DNA from: Labrys okinawensis
GTDB lineage: Bacteria; Pseudomonadota; Alphaproteobacteria; Rhizobiales; Labraceae
DNA length: 64,000 nt
Reading direction: 5' to 3'
Assembly (NCBI RefSeq): GCF_002982075.1
Contig: NZ_PUEJ01000005.1
Location: 310,001 to 374,000 of the forward strand
Shown here: positions 38,386-47,562 of the stretch, piece by piece
Layout of the letters: each line of letters starts with the position of its first letter
Numbering within the stretch: the first letter of the stretch is position 1
Position numbers and translations under genes: made by a program
Notes under the pieces: model-generated
Told to the model about the DNA's origin: nothing
The model's database searches: none
The model's input: the letters and a program-made list of their open reading frames with translations, nothing else

Positions 38386-39935
38386 GCTGTCCTCCGGGAA
38401 TGATCGGCCCGATGCGGTCTTGCCGTGCCGAAGGTTGCCGCGAGCACCTGCTGGCGGGTCAAGCCGGCTGTCGGTGCGTCCAGTGCGATCTCGCCCTTGA
38501 CCATCACCAAGATGCGCCCGGCCAGGGCGAACAATTCCTCGATGTCGCTGGTGGCAAACAGGATCAGGGTGCCGTCGCCTGCGAGCCGGCGGCAAAGGGC
38601 GTGAATCTCGGCCTTGGACCGCACGTCGACACCCCGCGTCGGCTCGTCCAGCAGGAAGAGGCGCAGGCCCGGCCTGAACCAGCGCCCGATCAGCACCTTT
38701 TGCTGATTGCCGCCGGACAGGGTGGCGATACGGTCGGCGAGGCGGCTGTAGCGCACGGCGAGCCGCTCCAGCATCGTCCCGGCATTGCGCCGCAGGGCGG
38801 GCCAGGACAGGAAGGGCAGGCCGGCCACGGCGCGACCGTCGGAAAGACGCGGCAGGGCAGCATTGTCGAGAATGGATTGGCCGAGCACCAGGCCGCTGCC
38901 GCGGCGGTCTTCCGGCGCAAAGGCAACGCCCGAGCGAATGCGGGAGGGAATGCCGCGCGGCGGCAGCGGGCGCCCGGCCAGAGACAGCTTGCCGCTTGCC
39001 TGGGGCATCGCGCCCCAGAGCGCTTTCAAAAGGCTGGAGCGTCCGCTGCCGACGATCCCGTAGACGCCGATGATTTCGCCGCCATGGGCGCGCAGATGCA
39101 GGGAGCCGTGCCGGGGCGAGGGGGAAAAACCGTCGAGCTCGAGCAGCTTTCCGGCCTGTATTGCCGGAGGCGGAACGGCGTCGCGGAGCTGGGCATCGCC
39201 CGCCATCATCGCCACGACGGCGTCGGGCGTGGTTTCGCCGATCAGGCCTTGGCCGACGGTGACGCCGTTGCGCAGCACCGTGTAATCCTGGGCGAGTTCG
39301 AACACTTCCTCCATGCGGTGCGAGACAAAGATCACGGCGCATCCCGCCTGCGCGAGAGTGGCGACCACCTTTCGCAGGATGCCGGCCTCGCTTTCGCTCA
39401 GGGAGGCCGTCGGTTCATCCAGCACCAGGATCCGGGCCTCGTCCATCAAGGCTCGCAGGATCTCGACCAGTTGGCATTGGCCCACCGAGAGATGGCGCAC
39501 CGGCACATTCAGCGGCAGGGCGATGCCGAGCCTGTCGCGTATCGCCGCCAGGCGGCGATGCATGGCCTGCCGGTCGATCAGGCCGAAACGGCGCGGATAA
39601 GGCCGGCCGACAAAGGCGTTTTCGGCGGCGGTGAAACCCGGCACGAGGTTGAGTTCCTGATGCACGAAGCGCAGGCCCGCCGCCTCGGCTGCCCTGGGAT
39701 CCGCGGGAGCGTACGAGACCCCGTCGAGCCGCATCGCGCCGCCATCGGGGCGATAGACACCCGACAGGCATTTGAGCAGGCTCGACTTGCCGGCGCCGTT
39801 CTCGCCCAGCAAGGCATGAATCCGGCCCGGCGCGATGCTGAGATCGACGCCATCGAGGGCGCGTACCCCGCCGAAACGCTTGTTCAGGCCGGTGATCTCG
39901 AGCCGCGGCACGGGGCGGCCGGGAGGCTGGTTCAT
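38382..39935 (-). CDS. Ribose-type sugar ABC transporter ATPase (tandem domains)
   Basis: A 517-residue RbsA/XylG-type ATPase with two nucleotide-binding domains. The first has Walker A G-E-N-G-A-G-K-S-S, the C-loop L-S-V-G-Q-C-Q and Walker B L-V-L-D-E-P. The second has G-I-V-G-S-G-R-S-S in place of Walker A, as usual for this subfamily, and an intact L-S-G-G-N-Q-Q. ATG 39935 overlaps the binding-protein stop codon by 4 bp; a TTG 9 bp upstream is also in frame. It powers sugar import with the flanking subunits. Confidence 0.92.
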   Translation of the reverse strand: MNQPPGRPVPRLEITGLNKRFGGVRALDGVDLSIAPGRIHALLGENGAGKSSLLKCLSGVYRPDGGAMRLDGVSYAPADPRAAEAAGLRFVHQELNLVPGFTAAENAFVGRPYPRRFGLIDRQAMHRRLAAIRDRLGIALPLNVPVRHLSVGQCQLVEILRALMDEARILVLDEPTASLSESEAGILRKVVATLAQAGCAVIFVSHRMEEVFELAQDYTVLRNGVTVGQGLIGETTPDAVVAMMAGDAQLRDAVPPPAIQAGKLLELDGFSPSPRHGSLHLRAHGGEIIGVYGIVGSGRSSLLKALWGAMPQASGKLSLAGRPLPPRGIPSRIRSGVAFAPEDRRGSGLVLGQSILDNAALPRLSDGRAVAGLPFLSWPALRRNAGTMLERLAVRYSRLADRIATLSGGNQQKVLIGRWFRPGLRLFLLDEPTRGVDVRSKAEIHALCRRLAGDGTLILFATSDIEELFALAGRILVMVKGEIALDAPTAGLTRQQVLAATFGTARPHRADHSRRTA

Positions 39936-40849
39936 TGCGGACAAGTCACGCCCAGGCTTGCCCGGTCGACGACCTTGGCCTCGACCTGGATTTCCTGTTT
40001 GCTGACGGGCTTGCCCTCCAGCACGTTGGCGATTTCCGTCACGGCGCTATGCGCAATTCCCGGAAAATCCTGGCGGACGGTGGCGATCAGGTCGGTGCAT
40101 TGCTTGATCAGATCCACGGCCTGCGGATTTCCGTCGATACCCGCGATCACCATCTTGGAATCGGGCGCGTCGCTCTGCTGGGCGAGGAGGGCGCCGATCG
40201 CCGGCTCGTCCCAAGCGGCCCATACGCCGTCGATCTCGGTGCCGTGCTGGCGAATGAAGGTTTCCATGGCGAGGCGGGAATCGTCGATCGGGCCGGGGAC
40301 CTTCACATAATGCTCGGCGATCACCTTGATGCCGGGATTGGCCGCCAGCGCCTTGTCGAGCGCGAGTTCGCGCTGATGCACGCCGGGATGGGCCGAATAG
40401 TAGAACTTGACGATATTGCCTTTGCCGCCCAACTGCTTGAAGAGCTTGTCCGACAGGATGGTGCCGAGCGCGAAATTGTCGGTGGCGATGCTGGCCGTCA
40501 CGCCGGGTGCCAGGGCGCCGTCGAGGGCGAAGACGGGAATCTTCTTGGCGGCCGCGGCCGCGACCTGATCGCCGATCTGCTTGGGGTCGACGCTGACCAG
40601 GACGATGGCCTTGACGCCGGCATTGGTGACGTCCTCGACCCGGCTCGCCAGCTGCTGAAGGTCGCCGCGGGTATCGACGACATTGACATTCCAGCCCTTG
40701 CCGGCGGCGTCCTTCTTGAAGGTTTCGACGATCTCGTTGGTGGCGACCGAGCTGATATAGGGCGTCAGTACGGCGATATCTTCGGCATGGGCCGCGTTCG
40801 CGACGACGCTGGCCAAGGTCATGGCCAAGATTGAAACACCGATCTTCAC
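39932..40849 (-). CDS. Periplasmic sugar-binding protein (RbsB-like)
   Basis: A 305-residue type 1 periplasmic binding protein with a signal peptide (cleavage near residue 22, NAAHA/ED). The fold starts I-A-V-L-T-P-Y-I-S-S, and the hinge region has V-F-A-L-D-G and A-G-I-D-G-N-P-Q-A. It presents the imported sugar to the adjacent permease/ATPase. The initiation codon is GTG (40849) behind GGGGGA. It heads the coupled SBP-ATPase-permease operon. The sugar itself cannot be deduced. Confidence 0.9.
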   Translation of the reverse strand: MKIGVSILAMTLASVVANAAHAEDIAVLTPYISSVATNEIVETFKKDAAGKGWNVNVVDTRGDLQQLASRVEDVTNAGVKAIVLVSVDPKQIGDQVAAAAAKKIPVFALDGALAPGVTASIATDNFALGTILSDKLFKQLGGKGNIVKFYYSAHPGVHQRELALDKALAANPGIKVIAEHYVKVPGPIDDSRLAMETFIRQHGTEIDGVWAAWDEPAIGALLAQQSDAPDSKMVIAGIDGNPQAVDLIKQCTDLIATVRQDFPGIAHSAVTEIANVLEGKPVSKQEIQVEAKVVDRASLGVTCPQ

Positions 40850-40908
40850 GTGGATCCCCCGATACCCTTGTTCCCCGGGCCGATCTCCCGGGCAGTTTGT
40901 TTGCGTTG

Positions 40909-42360
40909 CTATGGCATAGTCCGCGGCAGTTCGCGCGCGAAATCCGACCCGGCGCGGTAGCTGTGATAGCGCCGATCCGCGGCTTCAGCGCGAGAAGGAT
41001 GAGGCTCGACCGTGACGCCGCCCGCTAGCTCTCGCACGGGCTCGAAGCCGAGCCTGGGGGCGAGCATGCGGTAAATGCCGAGCGCCGGCATCTCCTGGCT
41101 GGCGGCCGGCACGATCACGGGCCGGTTCAGTGCATCTGCCAAAAAGCGTTGCTGCAACGGGCTGCGGGCGCCCCCGCCGATCGCCGTCAGCGGCTGGCAT
41201 GGCAGGCCGGCGGCTTCCAGATTGTGGCGGATGGCAAAGGCGATACCCTCCAGCACGGCGCGGCACAACGCGCCCGGGCCGTGACCGCGATCGAGGCCGA
41301 GGAAGGCGCCGCGAACCAAGCGATCCTCAAAGGGAGAACGTTCGCCGAAGAGATAGGGCAGGAACAGCGGATGGGGCGCCTCGCCAGCGGCCGCGGCATG
41401 GTCAAGCAGCGCCTCCACCGGCAACGACGTAAGGTCGCTCAGCCAGTCGAGCGCCGCGCCGGCGCACAGGAAGGGCGTGATGACGATCGCGCGACCGCCC
41501 TCGACGGGATCGGCCAGCGTATAGCTGTCGCGTGGCGGGCGGGCATCGGCAAGGTCCATGGTGCCTGCAACCCAGCCGGTCGTGCCGATATAGGCATAGG
41601 CGGTGTTGGGCGCATCGGCGAAGGCGCCCCAGGTCGCCGCTGCGCCATCGCCCGCACCATTGTAGACGGGGATGTCGCGCGGCAGGCCGAGGACGGCAGC
41701 GGCCTCAGCCGTCAGCTGGCCGGCGAGCGCGTCCGCAGCCAGGATTTTCGGCATCTGCGCAGGCCCGACGCCGGCCGCCGCCAACAAGGTCTCGTCCCAG
41801 GTACCGCTGGCGATGTTGTAGAGCCCGGTGGTCGTTGCCGTAGTGGGGTCGATCACGCTGGAGCCGGTCAGGCGCCGGATCACCGCGTCCTTGGCCCCGA
41901 AGAGAAAGCCCGCGACGGCATCGAGCGGCAGGCCGGGAAGGAAGCGCTCGAGCCGCATCAGCTTGAGGATGGAATGGGCTGGATCGAGGTGATTGCCGGT
42001 GCGCCGGCCGTAATCGTCGGGAAGCCGGTCGCCCAATGCCGCCACTTCCTGCTGGTCGAGGCGGCGATCGGAATAGAGTATCGCGGGGCCGGTGGGCTTG
42101 CCTGCCGAGGAATGAGCGATGAGATTCTGCATGGAGCCCGCCAGGCCGATCGCGCAGACATCGGCCCGGAACGGCAGTTCGCTCACCGCTGCCTGCGTTG
42201 CGGCCCACCATTCCCGCGCATCCTGCTCGACGGAGCCGTCCGAGCGGGTCTGCGTGGTCAGGGGTCGCGTTGCCGAGGCCACGGCCGTACCGGTGCGGTC
42301 ATACAGCACCGCCTTGAGGGCGGTGGAGCCCACATCGAGAATGAGAAGCTTGTTGCCCAC
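40909..42360 (-). CDS. FGGY-family carbohydrate kinase
   Basis: A 483-residue sugar kinase of the xylulokinase/gluconokinase superfamily. The N-terminal phosphate loop is L-D-V-G-S-T-A-L-K-A (residues 8-17), and the adenosine motif near the C-terminus is A-I-G-G-G-A-R-S-P-L-Q-Q. The G-A-G-D-G-A-A-A segment near residue 241 carries the catalytic Asp. Its GTG start lies 74 bp downstream of the lactonase stop, and it precedes the ABC importer, so it likely phosphorylates the imported sugar or its ketose/keto-acid product. Confidence 0.88.
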   Translation of the reverse strand: MGNKLLILDVGSTALKAVLYDRTGTAVASATRPLTTQTRSDGSVEQDAREWWAATQAAVSELPFRADVCAIGLAGSMQNLIAHSSAGKPTGPAILYSDRRLDQQEVAALGDRLPDDYGRRTGNHLDPAHSILKLMRLERFLPGLPLDAVAGFLFGAKDAVIRRLTGSSVIDPTTATTTGLYNIASGTWDETLLAAAGVGPAQMPKILAADALAGQLTAEAAAVLGLPRDIPVYNGAGDGAAATWGAFADAPNTAYAYIGTTGWVAGTMDLADARPPRDSYTLADPVEGGRAIVITPFLCAGAALDWLSDLTSLPVEALLDHAAAAGEAPHPLFLPYLFGERSPFEDRLVRGAFLGLDRGHGPGALCRAVLEGIAFAIRHNLEAAGLPCQPLTAIGGGARSPLQQRFLADALNRPVIVPAASQEMPALGIYRMLAPRLGFEPVRELAGGVTVEPHPSRAEAADRRYHSYRAGSDFARELPRTMP

Positions 42361-42434
42361 GTCTTGCTTCCAAGGGCTCCGGTGGCCGCCGCCAATGGCG
42401 CTGCGTTCGCAATGCCGGCTTGTGGAGAAATGCC

Positions 42435-43553
42435 TTAGGCTTCGCCGATCTGGAGGAAAGCCACGCAGGTCGGCGTGCCGATCTGGACTTCGGTGCCGGT
42501 CGGGGTCAGCTCACCGCTCTCCCTGTTGATGGCGAAGACGACGAGCTTGTCGCTGTTCTGGCTGGCTGCCACCAGGAAGTTGCCCGAGGGGTCGATGGCG
42601 AAATGGCGGGGAAACTGCCCGCCGCAGGGCATGTTGTGCTCCAGCTCCATCCCGCCTTCGCTGTCGAGGGCGATGATGCCGATGCTGTCGTGGCCGCGAT
42701 TGCCGACATAGAGATAGGCGCCATCGCCGGAAATCGCGATTTCCGAACAGAAGCTGCCGGATCCGGCCGATTCAGGCAGTGCGGAAATCGTGCTGATCAA
42801 GGTGAGCTTGGCCTGGTCCGCCTCGAAGGCGAAGGAGGACACGGTGGAATCGAGTTCGTTGGCGACGTAGAGCAGATTGCCGCGCGGATGGAAGACGAAG
42901 TGGCGCGGGCCGGCGCCGGCCGGGACCGAAGCGGCCCCGGCGCGGGCGATCGCGCCCGTCTGGGCATCGAAACGATAGACCACCAGCAGGTCGAGCCCGA
43001 GATCGGCAACCACGATGTAACGATTGTCCGGCGTAACGCGAACGCAATGGGGGTGAGGGCGCTCCTGGCGCTCCGGATCGGGTCCCGTGCCGGCATGGGC
43101 GGCGTCGCTGACCGCCGCCTTCAGGCCGCCATCCTCTCGGATCGGCAGCACGGCGATCGCCTTGTTGGGCAATTCACTTTCTGAGGTCAGGCTGTAATTG
43201 GCGACGAGCAGGAAATTGGCGTTGCGGTCGTGGCTGTTGAAGGCTGCGATACTGCCCAGCGTCGGCTGCTTGTTGATGTAGCTCAGCGTGCCGTCTGCAG
43301 GGTCGACGGCATAGGCCGACACCGTGCCCTCGTTCCAGCCGAACACTTCGCTGTTGACATGCAGGACCTTGCGCTTGGCATCGACGCCGATCCAGGTGGG
43401 ATTGTCGATGCCTTCGATCAGGCCGACAGGCGCAATCGCACCGGTAGCCTGGTCGAAGGAGAAAGTGGATATGCCCTTGGCGTTGTGGGTCGGATAGTAT
43501 GGCGTGGGCCGCGTGGGGCCGCCGACATAGAGATAGATGCGCTGCTCGGACAT
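42435..43553 (-). CDS. Lactonase family beta-propeller protein (Pgl-type)
   Basis: A 372-residue seven-bladed beta-propeller of the PF10282 lactonase family, to which YbhE-type 6-phosphogluconolactonase belongs. Family landmarks are Y-L-Y-V-G-G at the start, H-P-H-C-V-R-V-T-P-D in the middle, G-P-R-H-F-V-F-H-P, and P-R-H-F-A-I-D-P-S-G-N-F-L. No signal peptide is present. With an SDR dehydrogenase divergent and a kinase downstream, it probably opens a sugar lactone in an oxidative pathway. The sugar is unknown. Confidence 0.85.
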   Translation of the reverse strand: MSEQRIYLYVGGPTRPTPYYPTHNAKGISTFSFDQATGAIAPVGLIEGIDNPTWIGVDAKRKVLHVNSEVFGWNEGTVSAYAVDPADGTLSYINKQPTLGSIAAFNSHDRNANFLLVANYSLTSESELPNKAIAVLPIREDGGLKAAVSDAAHAGTGPDPERQERPHPHCVRVTPDNRYIVVADLGLDLLVVYRFDAQTGAIARAGAASVPAGAGPRHFVFHPRGNLLYVANELDSTVSSFAFEADQAKLTLISTISALPESAGSGSFCSEIAISGDGAYLYVGNRGHDSIGIIALDSEGGMELEHNMPCGGQFPRHFAIDPSGNFLVAASQNSDKLVVFAINRESGELTPTGTEVQIGTPTCVAFLQIGEA

Positions 43554-43771
43554 AATCCCGCCTTGTCAGACTCAGAAACTCGATGCGGCGCCGACCATAT
43601 GGGACAGGGATGGCCCGGGCAACCGGGCCAGAGGTAGGTTCATGCCCTTTCGGGATGAGAACCGGAGTGCCGCTCACAACCTGCAACGATTGGCATTTGA
43701 ATAAATCATACAAATGCAGGTATCAATCGGTCGGTGTATCGGCCTGCCTGAAATTGCACGTCAAGCCCACG

Positions 43772-43809
43772 CGCCAAGTCGACCGAACCATACGCCAAGT
43801 CTATTGAAC
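43772..43809. promoter_or_regulatory. 21-bp-period direct repeat in the sugar-locus control region
   Basis: CGCCAAGTC occurs at 43772-43780 and again at 43793-43801, and each copy is followed by a GAAC at the same offset (43785-43788, 43806-43809). The period is 21 bp, two helical turns. It lies 42-79 bp upstream of the SDR start, within the 297-bp divergent interval that also serves the lactonase operon. It looks like a tandem regulator site. No regulator gene is found in the locus. Confidence 0.5.
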
Positions 43810-43850
43810 GATGAACCGGCATTAGCCCGAACTCGACCACGGAGAGTGAA

Positions 43851-44588
43851 ATGTCCCAATCCCTGCAGGGCAAGACAGCCCTCGTCACCGCAGCCGCCCA
43901 GGGAATCGGCCGCGCGTCGGCGATTGCATTGGCCCGTGCCGGGGCACGTGTGGTCGCCACCGACATTGCCGAGGACAAGCTGGCGGATCTCGCCGGGATT
44001 GAAGGCATCGCCGTCGAGCGGCTGGACGTGCTGTCGCCGGAAGCGATCGCGGCTTTTGCCGAGCGCCATGGCCCCCGGGCGGACATTCTCTTCAATTGCG
44101 CCGGCGTGGTGCATGCCGGCACCATTCTCGAATGCAGCGAGAAGGACTGGAACTTCGCCTTCGACCTCAACGTCACCGCGATGTTCCGCATGATCCGGGC
44201 CTTCCTGCCCCATATGCTGGGACGTGGCGACGGCAGCATCATTAACATGTCGTCGGTGGCCTCGTCGGTGAAGGGAATTCCCAATCGTTTCGCCTACCAG
44301 GCCTCGAAGGCCGCCGTGGTCGGGATTACCAAATCGGTGGCGGCCGACTATGTCGCCAAGGGCATACGCTGCAACGCCATCGCGCCCGGCACGGTCGAAA
44401 GTCCCTCCCTGCGCGAAAGGCTGGAGGCGACGGGCGATTATGAGGCGGCACGCGCCGCTTTCATCGCGCGCCAGCCGATCGGGCGAATCGGTCAGCCCGA
44501 GGAGATTGCCGATCTCGTCGTCTATCTTGCCGGTGCCACCTACACGACCGGACAGATCCATATCATCGACGGCGGTTGGACCGGCTGA
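43851..44588 (+). CDS. SDR-family dehydrogenase
   Basis: A 245-residue short-chain dehydrogenase. The cofactor loop is T-A-A-A-Q-G-I-G (residues 13-20, with Ala in place of the usual first Gly), and D38 in A-T-D-I-A suggests NAD(H). The active site includes N-M-S-S near 132-135 and Y149-x3-K153. The N-R-F-A-Y-Q-A-S-K-A-A-V-V-G stretch is typical of the 2-keto-3-deoxy-L-fuconate / 3-hydroxybutyrate type 2 dehydrogenase branch. It is divergent from the lactonase-kinase-importer operon, where it may oxidise the sugar or a keto-acid. Confidence 0.88.
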   Translation: MSQSLQGKTALVTAAAQGIGRASAIALARAGARVVATDIAEDKLADLAGIEGIAVERLDVLSPEAIAAFAERHGPRADILFNCAGVVHAGTILECSEKDWNFAFDLNVTAMFRMIRAFLPHMLGRGDGSIINMSSVASSVKGIPNRFAYQASKAAVVGITKSVAADYVAKGIRCNAIAPGTVESPSLRERLEATGDYEAARAAFIARQPIGRIGQPEEIADLVVYLAGATYTTGQIHIIDGGWTG

Positions 44589-44620
44589 AGCCGGTGGGCC
44601 GAATTTTCGGCGGTTTGCAC

Positions 44621-44644
44621 CCTCGGCCGAGGCTAAATTTAGCC
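44621..44644. repeat. Two overlapping perfect palindromes after the SDR gene
   Basis: CCTCGGCCGAGG (44621-44632) and GGCTAAATTTAGCC (44631-44644) are both perfect and share two bases. A weaker GCCGA-N4-TCGGC hairpin precedes them (44599-44612). There is no T-tract, so termination is not clear. They could be an operator for the following CYTH-CHAD gene. Confidence 0.4.
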
Positions 44645-44754
44645 CTGGCCGTTGGTAGTATGTGACAATCCGATCTGCCATAGCTCCGTTCCGTCATGAA
44701 ACTGTCATCGAGTGGCCCGGTCGGCCTGGAGGTGGCGTCTCTCGGAGTAAGGAC

Positions 44755-46350
44755 GTGGAAACAGGCAGTAGACCCGCACCGGTAGTGCCCGCACAGACAT
44801 TGCCGGCCCCGGCTGCCAATCGGGAGATCGAGCTCAAGCTGTTGGCGCCCGCCGGCAGCTTCGATTCCCTGGCGTCGGTGCCGGTCATTGCCCAGCATGC
44901 GCGCAATCGCGGCGTCTTCCGTAATTTCGAGAATGCCTATTACGACACGCCCGACCGCCAGCTCTATCGCAACAGGATCGCCCTCAGGGTACGCAAGAGC
45001 GGCAAGAGCTTCATTCAGACTCTGAAACGTCCGGCCGACGGCACCAATCCCCTGGCTCGCCATGAATGGGAAGTGCCGGTGCCGAGCCTGGAGCCGGATC
45101 TGGCCCTGCTGCCGCCCGAGGCGTTGGAAATCGGAATGGATGGCGTCGGCAAAGGCGTGCTCGAGCCCGTTTTCGTCACCAAGTTTCGCAGGCGCATCCA
45201 GGCGCTCGACCTGCCGGCTGCCAATCTGGAGCTTGCCTTCGACCAGGGCGAGATTCGGGCCGGCGAGCGCCGCGAGGCCATCAGCGAACTCGAGCTCGAA
45301 CTCAAGGGCGGCGACGCCGGTGCCCTCTACGACGTTGCCCTGGCCCTGCTCGATGTCGCCCCCCTTCGCGTAGGCACGCTGGCCAAGGCCGATCGCGGCT
45401 ACAGGCTCGCCTATGATCCGCCCGCCGCGGGCGTGCGGGCCAGCAAGGGCAGCATCGGTGCCGCCGACAATGTCGACGAGATCGTGGCCAAGCTGCTCGG
45501 CGACTGCCAGCGCCACATGGTGGCCAATCAGGCCGTGGTGGAGGAGGGCAGGACGCCGGAAGGCGTGCACCAGATGCGGGTGGCGCTGCGGCGCATGCGC
45601 ACGGCGATTTCGATCCTCCAGCGCCAGATCGGCTCACCCACGCTCGCATTGCTGGCGGTCGAGGCCAAGTGGCTGGCGTCCACACTGGGGCCGGTGCGCA
45701 ACTGGGATGTGCTGGTGGTGGATACCATTCCGGGCATTGAAACACATTGCCCAGACGAGAGGGCCTTTGCCGCCTTGCGGGCCCATGTCGAGCCGCGGCG
45801 GCTGCATGGCTATGAGCATCTGCGCGAGCTGTTCGCCGGTGCCCGCTACAATCGTTTCCTGCTGACGCTCGGGCGCACTGTCGAAAGACGCGCCTGGCGC
45901 AACGACATCGCCAGCGGTTCGCTCGGCATCCTGGCGCAGACGGCGGATGAGTTTGCCCGCCAGGCGCTCGAGCGGCTGCATCGCAAAGCCCTGAAAGGCG
46001 GGAAGCATTTCAGGCGGCTGGAACCGGTGGCCCAGCACGAGTTGCGGCTCGTGCTCAAGAAGCTGCGCTACGGCGCCGAATTCTTCCGTGGCGTCTTCGA
46101 CACCAAGGAGGAGGCGCAGCGTTATCTTGCCCGGCTCGCGGACCTCCAGGAAGGGCTCGGTCTGGCCAATGACGCGGCGACGACGGGCGGCCTGCTGGCC
46201 ATGCTCACCGATGACACGCAGGATGCCGCCCTGCATCGGGGCGCCGGCCTGATCACCGGCTGGCAGACTCGCGACAAGGAATTCGCCGCCGGCTCGCTGC
46301 ACAAGCTCTGGAAGCGGTTTGCCCAGGGCGCGCCTTTCTGGCTGCCGTGA
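44755..46350 (+). CDS. CYTH-CHAD domain protein
   Basis: A 531-residue two-domain protein. The CYTH (triphosphate tunnel metalloenzyme) domain opens with E-I-E-L-K, the E-x-E-x-K signature (about residues 24-28), and runs to about 225. The CHAD helical domain follows, with conserved basic/His motifs H-Q-M-R-V-A-L-R-R-M-R, R-L-H-G-Y-E-H-L-R and H-E-L-R-L-V-L-K-K-L-R-Y. CYTH enzymes hydrolyse triphosphates such as inorganic triphosphate, and CHAD binds polyphosphate. GTG 44755 is chosen because GGAG lies 8 bp upstream; the frame also opens at GTG 44662. Confidence 0.9.
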   Translation: METGSRPAPVVPAQTLPAPAANREIELKLLAPAGSFDSLASVPVIAQHARNRGVFRNFENAYYDTPDRQLYRNRIALRVRKSGKSFIQTLKRPADGTNPLARHEWEVPVPSLEPDLALLPPEALEIGMDGVGKGVLEPVFVTKFRRRIQALDLPAANLELAFDQGEIRAGERREAISELELELKGGDAGALYDVALALLDVAPLRVGTLAKADRGYRLAYDPPAAGVRASKGSIGAADNVDEIVAKLLGDCQRHMVANQAVVEEGRTPEGVHQMRVALRRMRTAISILQRQIGSPTLALLAVEAKWLASTLGPVRNWDVLVVDTIPGIETHCPDERAFAALRAHVEPRRLHGYEHLRELFAGARYNRFLLTLGRTVERRAWRNDIASGSLGILAQTADEFARQALERLHRKALKGGKHFRRLEPVAQHELRLVLKKLRYGAEFFRGVFDTKEEAQRYLARLADLQEGLGLANDAATTGGLLAMLTDDTQDAALHRGAGLITGWQTRDKEFAAGSLHKLWKRFAQGAPFWLP

Positions 46351-46472
46351 TGGCCGATCGCGGGTTGTCACTGACCTGAATCTGCGGCACACCGTCTGAG
46401 TTGCCAAATCCTGGCCGGGTCCCGGCGGCGGCCTTCGCCGCCCGGTCCGGTCGATGCTTTCCTGAGGCTGTC

Positions 46473-47333
46473 ATGAGCCGCATCGCCTATGTGAACGGGA
46501 TCTATGTGCCGCTGCGCGACGCCTGCGTGCATGTCGAGGACCGTGGTTTCCAGTTTGCCGACGGGGTCTACGAGGTTTGCGAGGTTTTCGGCGGCCGGCT
46601 CGTCGACCAAACCCGGCATCTTGCCCGCCTCAAGCGCTCGCTCTCCGAACTGGGCATCGGCATGCCGGTCGGGGAGGGGGCGCTCAAGGTGATTCTGCGC
46701 GAGACGGTCCGGCGCAACCGTGTGCGCGACGGCCTGGTGTATCTTCAGGTCACGCGCGGCGCCGCCAAGCGCGATTTCGTGTTTCCGGCGCCGGATACGC
46801 CGCCCACTCTGGTGGTGACCGCCCGCTCCGTCGACCGCAGCAAGGCGGAGGCCGGCGCCGCCAACGGCATTTCGGTGATCAGCCTGCCGGATAATCGCTG
46901 GGAGCGGGTCGACATCAAATCCACCGGCCTTTTGCCCAATGCGCTGGCACGGCAGCGGGCCAAGGAGCGCGGCGCCAAGGAGGCCTGGTTCGTCGACAGG
47001 GACGGCTATGTCACCGAAGGAGCGGCCAGCAATGCCTGGATCATCACTCGCGAAAATACTTTGCTGACGCGCCCCGCCGAGAGTGGCATTCTGCGTGGCG
47101 TGACCCGTACCACACTGCTGGACCTTGCGCGGCGCGACAATCTGCTGGTCAGCGAACGGCCCTTCACGCTGGCGGAAGCCAAGGCAGCCAAGGAAGCCTT
47201 CGTGACGGCGGCAACGGCGCTGATCATGCCGGTGGTACGCATCGACGACACGGTGATCGGCGACGGCAAGCCGGGGGCTCTCACCGCGCGGTTGCGGGCG
47301 CGTTTTCACGAGGTGGCCGAGCGTTCACTTTAG
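46473..47333 (+). CDS. dat: D-amino-acid aminotransferase (class IV PLP)
   Basis: A 286-residue fold-type IV aminotransferase. The PLP lysine is K149 in V-D-I-K-S-T-G-L-L-P, matching the D-alanine aminotransferase pattern. Other class IV landmarks are D-R-G-F-Q-F-A-D-G-V-Y (residues 23-33) and E-G-A-A-S-N-A-W. It moves amino groups between D-amino acids and 2-oxo acids, supplying D-Glu or D-Ala. ATG 46473 is behind a GAGG site. Its position just before hfq-hflX is the conserved Rhizobiales order. Confidence 0.9.
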   Translation: MSRIAYVNGIYVPLRDACVHVEDRGFQFADGVYEVCEVFGGRLVDQTRHLARLKRSLSELGIGMPVGEGALKVILRETVRRNRVRDGLVYLQVTRGAAKRDFVFPAPDTPPTLVVTARSVDRSKAEAGAANGISVISLPDNRWERVDIKSTGLLPNALARQRAKERGAKEAWFVDRDGYVTEGAASNAWIITRENTLLTRPAESGILRGVTRTTLLDLARRDNLLVSERPFTLAEAKAAKEAFVTAATALIMPVVRIDDTVIGDGKPGALTARLRARFHEVAERSL

Positions 47334-47562
47334 CGTTTGGCATACCATTGCTGCTTGACAGATGATGGCTTGACCTCCATCTGCGATCATTCCGACAGAT
47401 TGCGCGGAATGACGTGTTGCGATTGCAAACTTTTGCTTGCGCGACGCGGCATCCCCGTCGACTATGTAGGATAATTGCATGAAAGGCAGGCGCGTCAGCG
47501 TTGGCTGATTTTGCTTGTGCATGTCCGCGGATCAACCGCGGTCAAGGAGTTTCGGGGGTATT

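Noticed and set aside
37456..39342. A 628-codon protein extending the ABC permease upstream
   Set aside because: The upstream part is an out-of-frame reading of the ATPase gene; the permease starts at TTG 38385 behind GGAGG.
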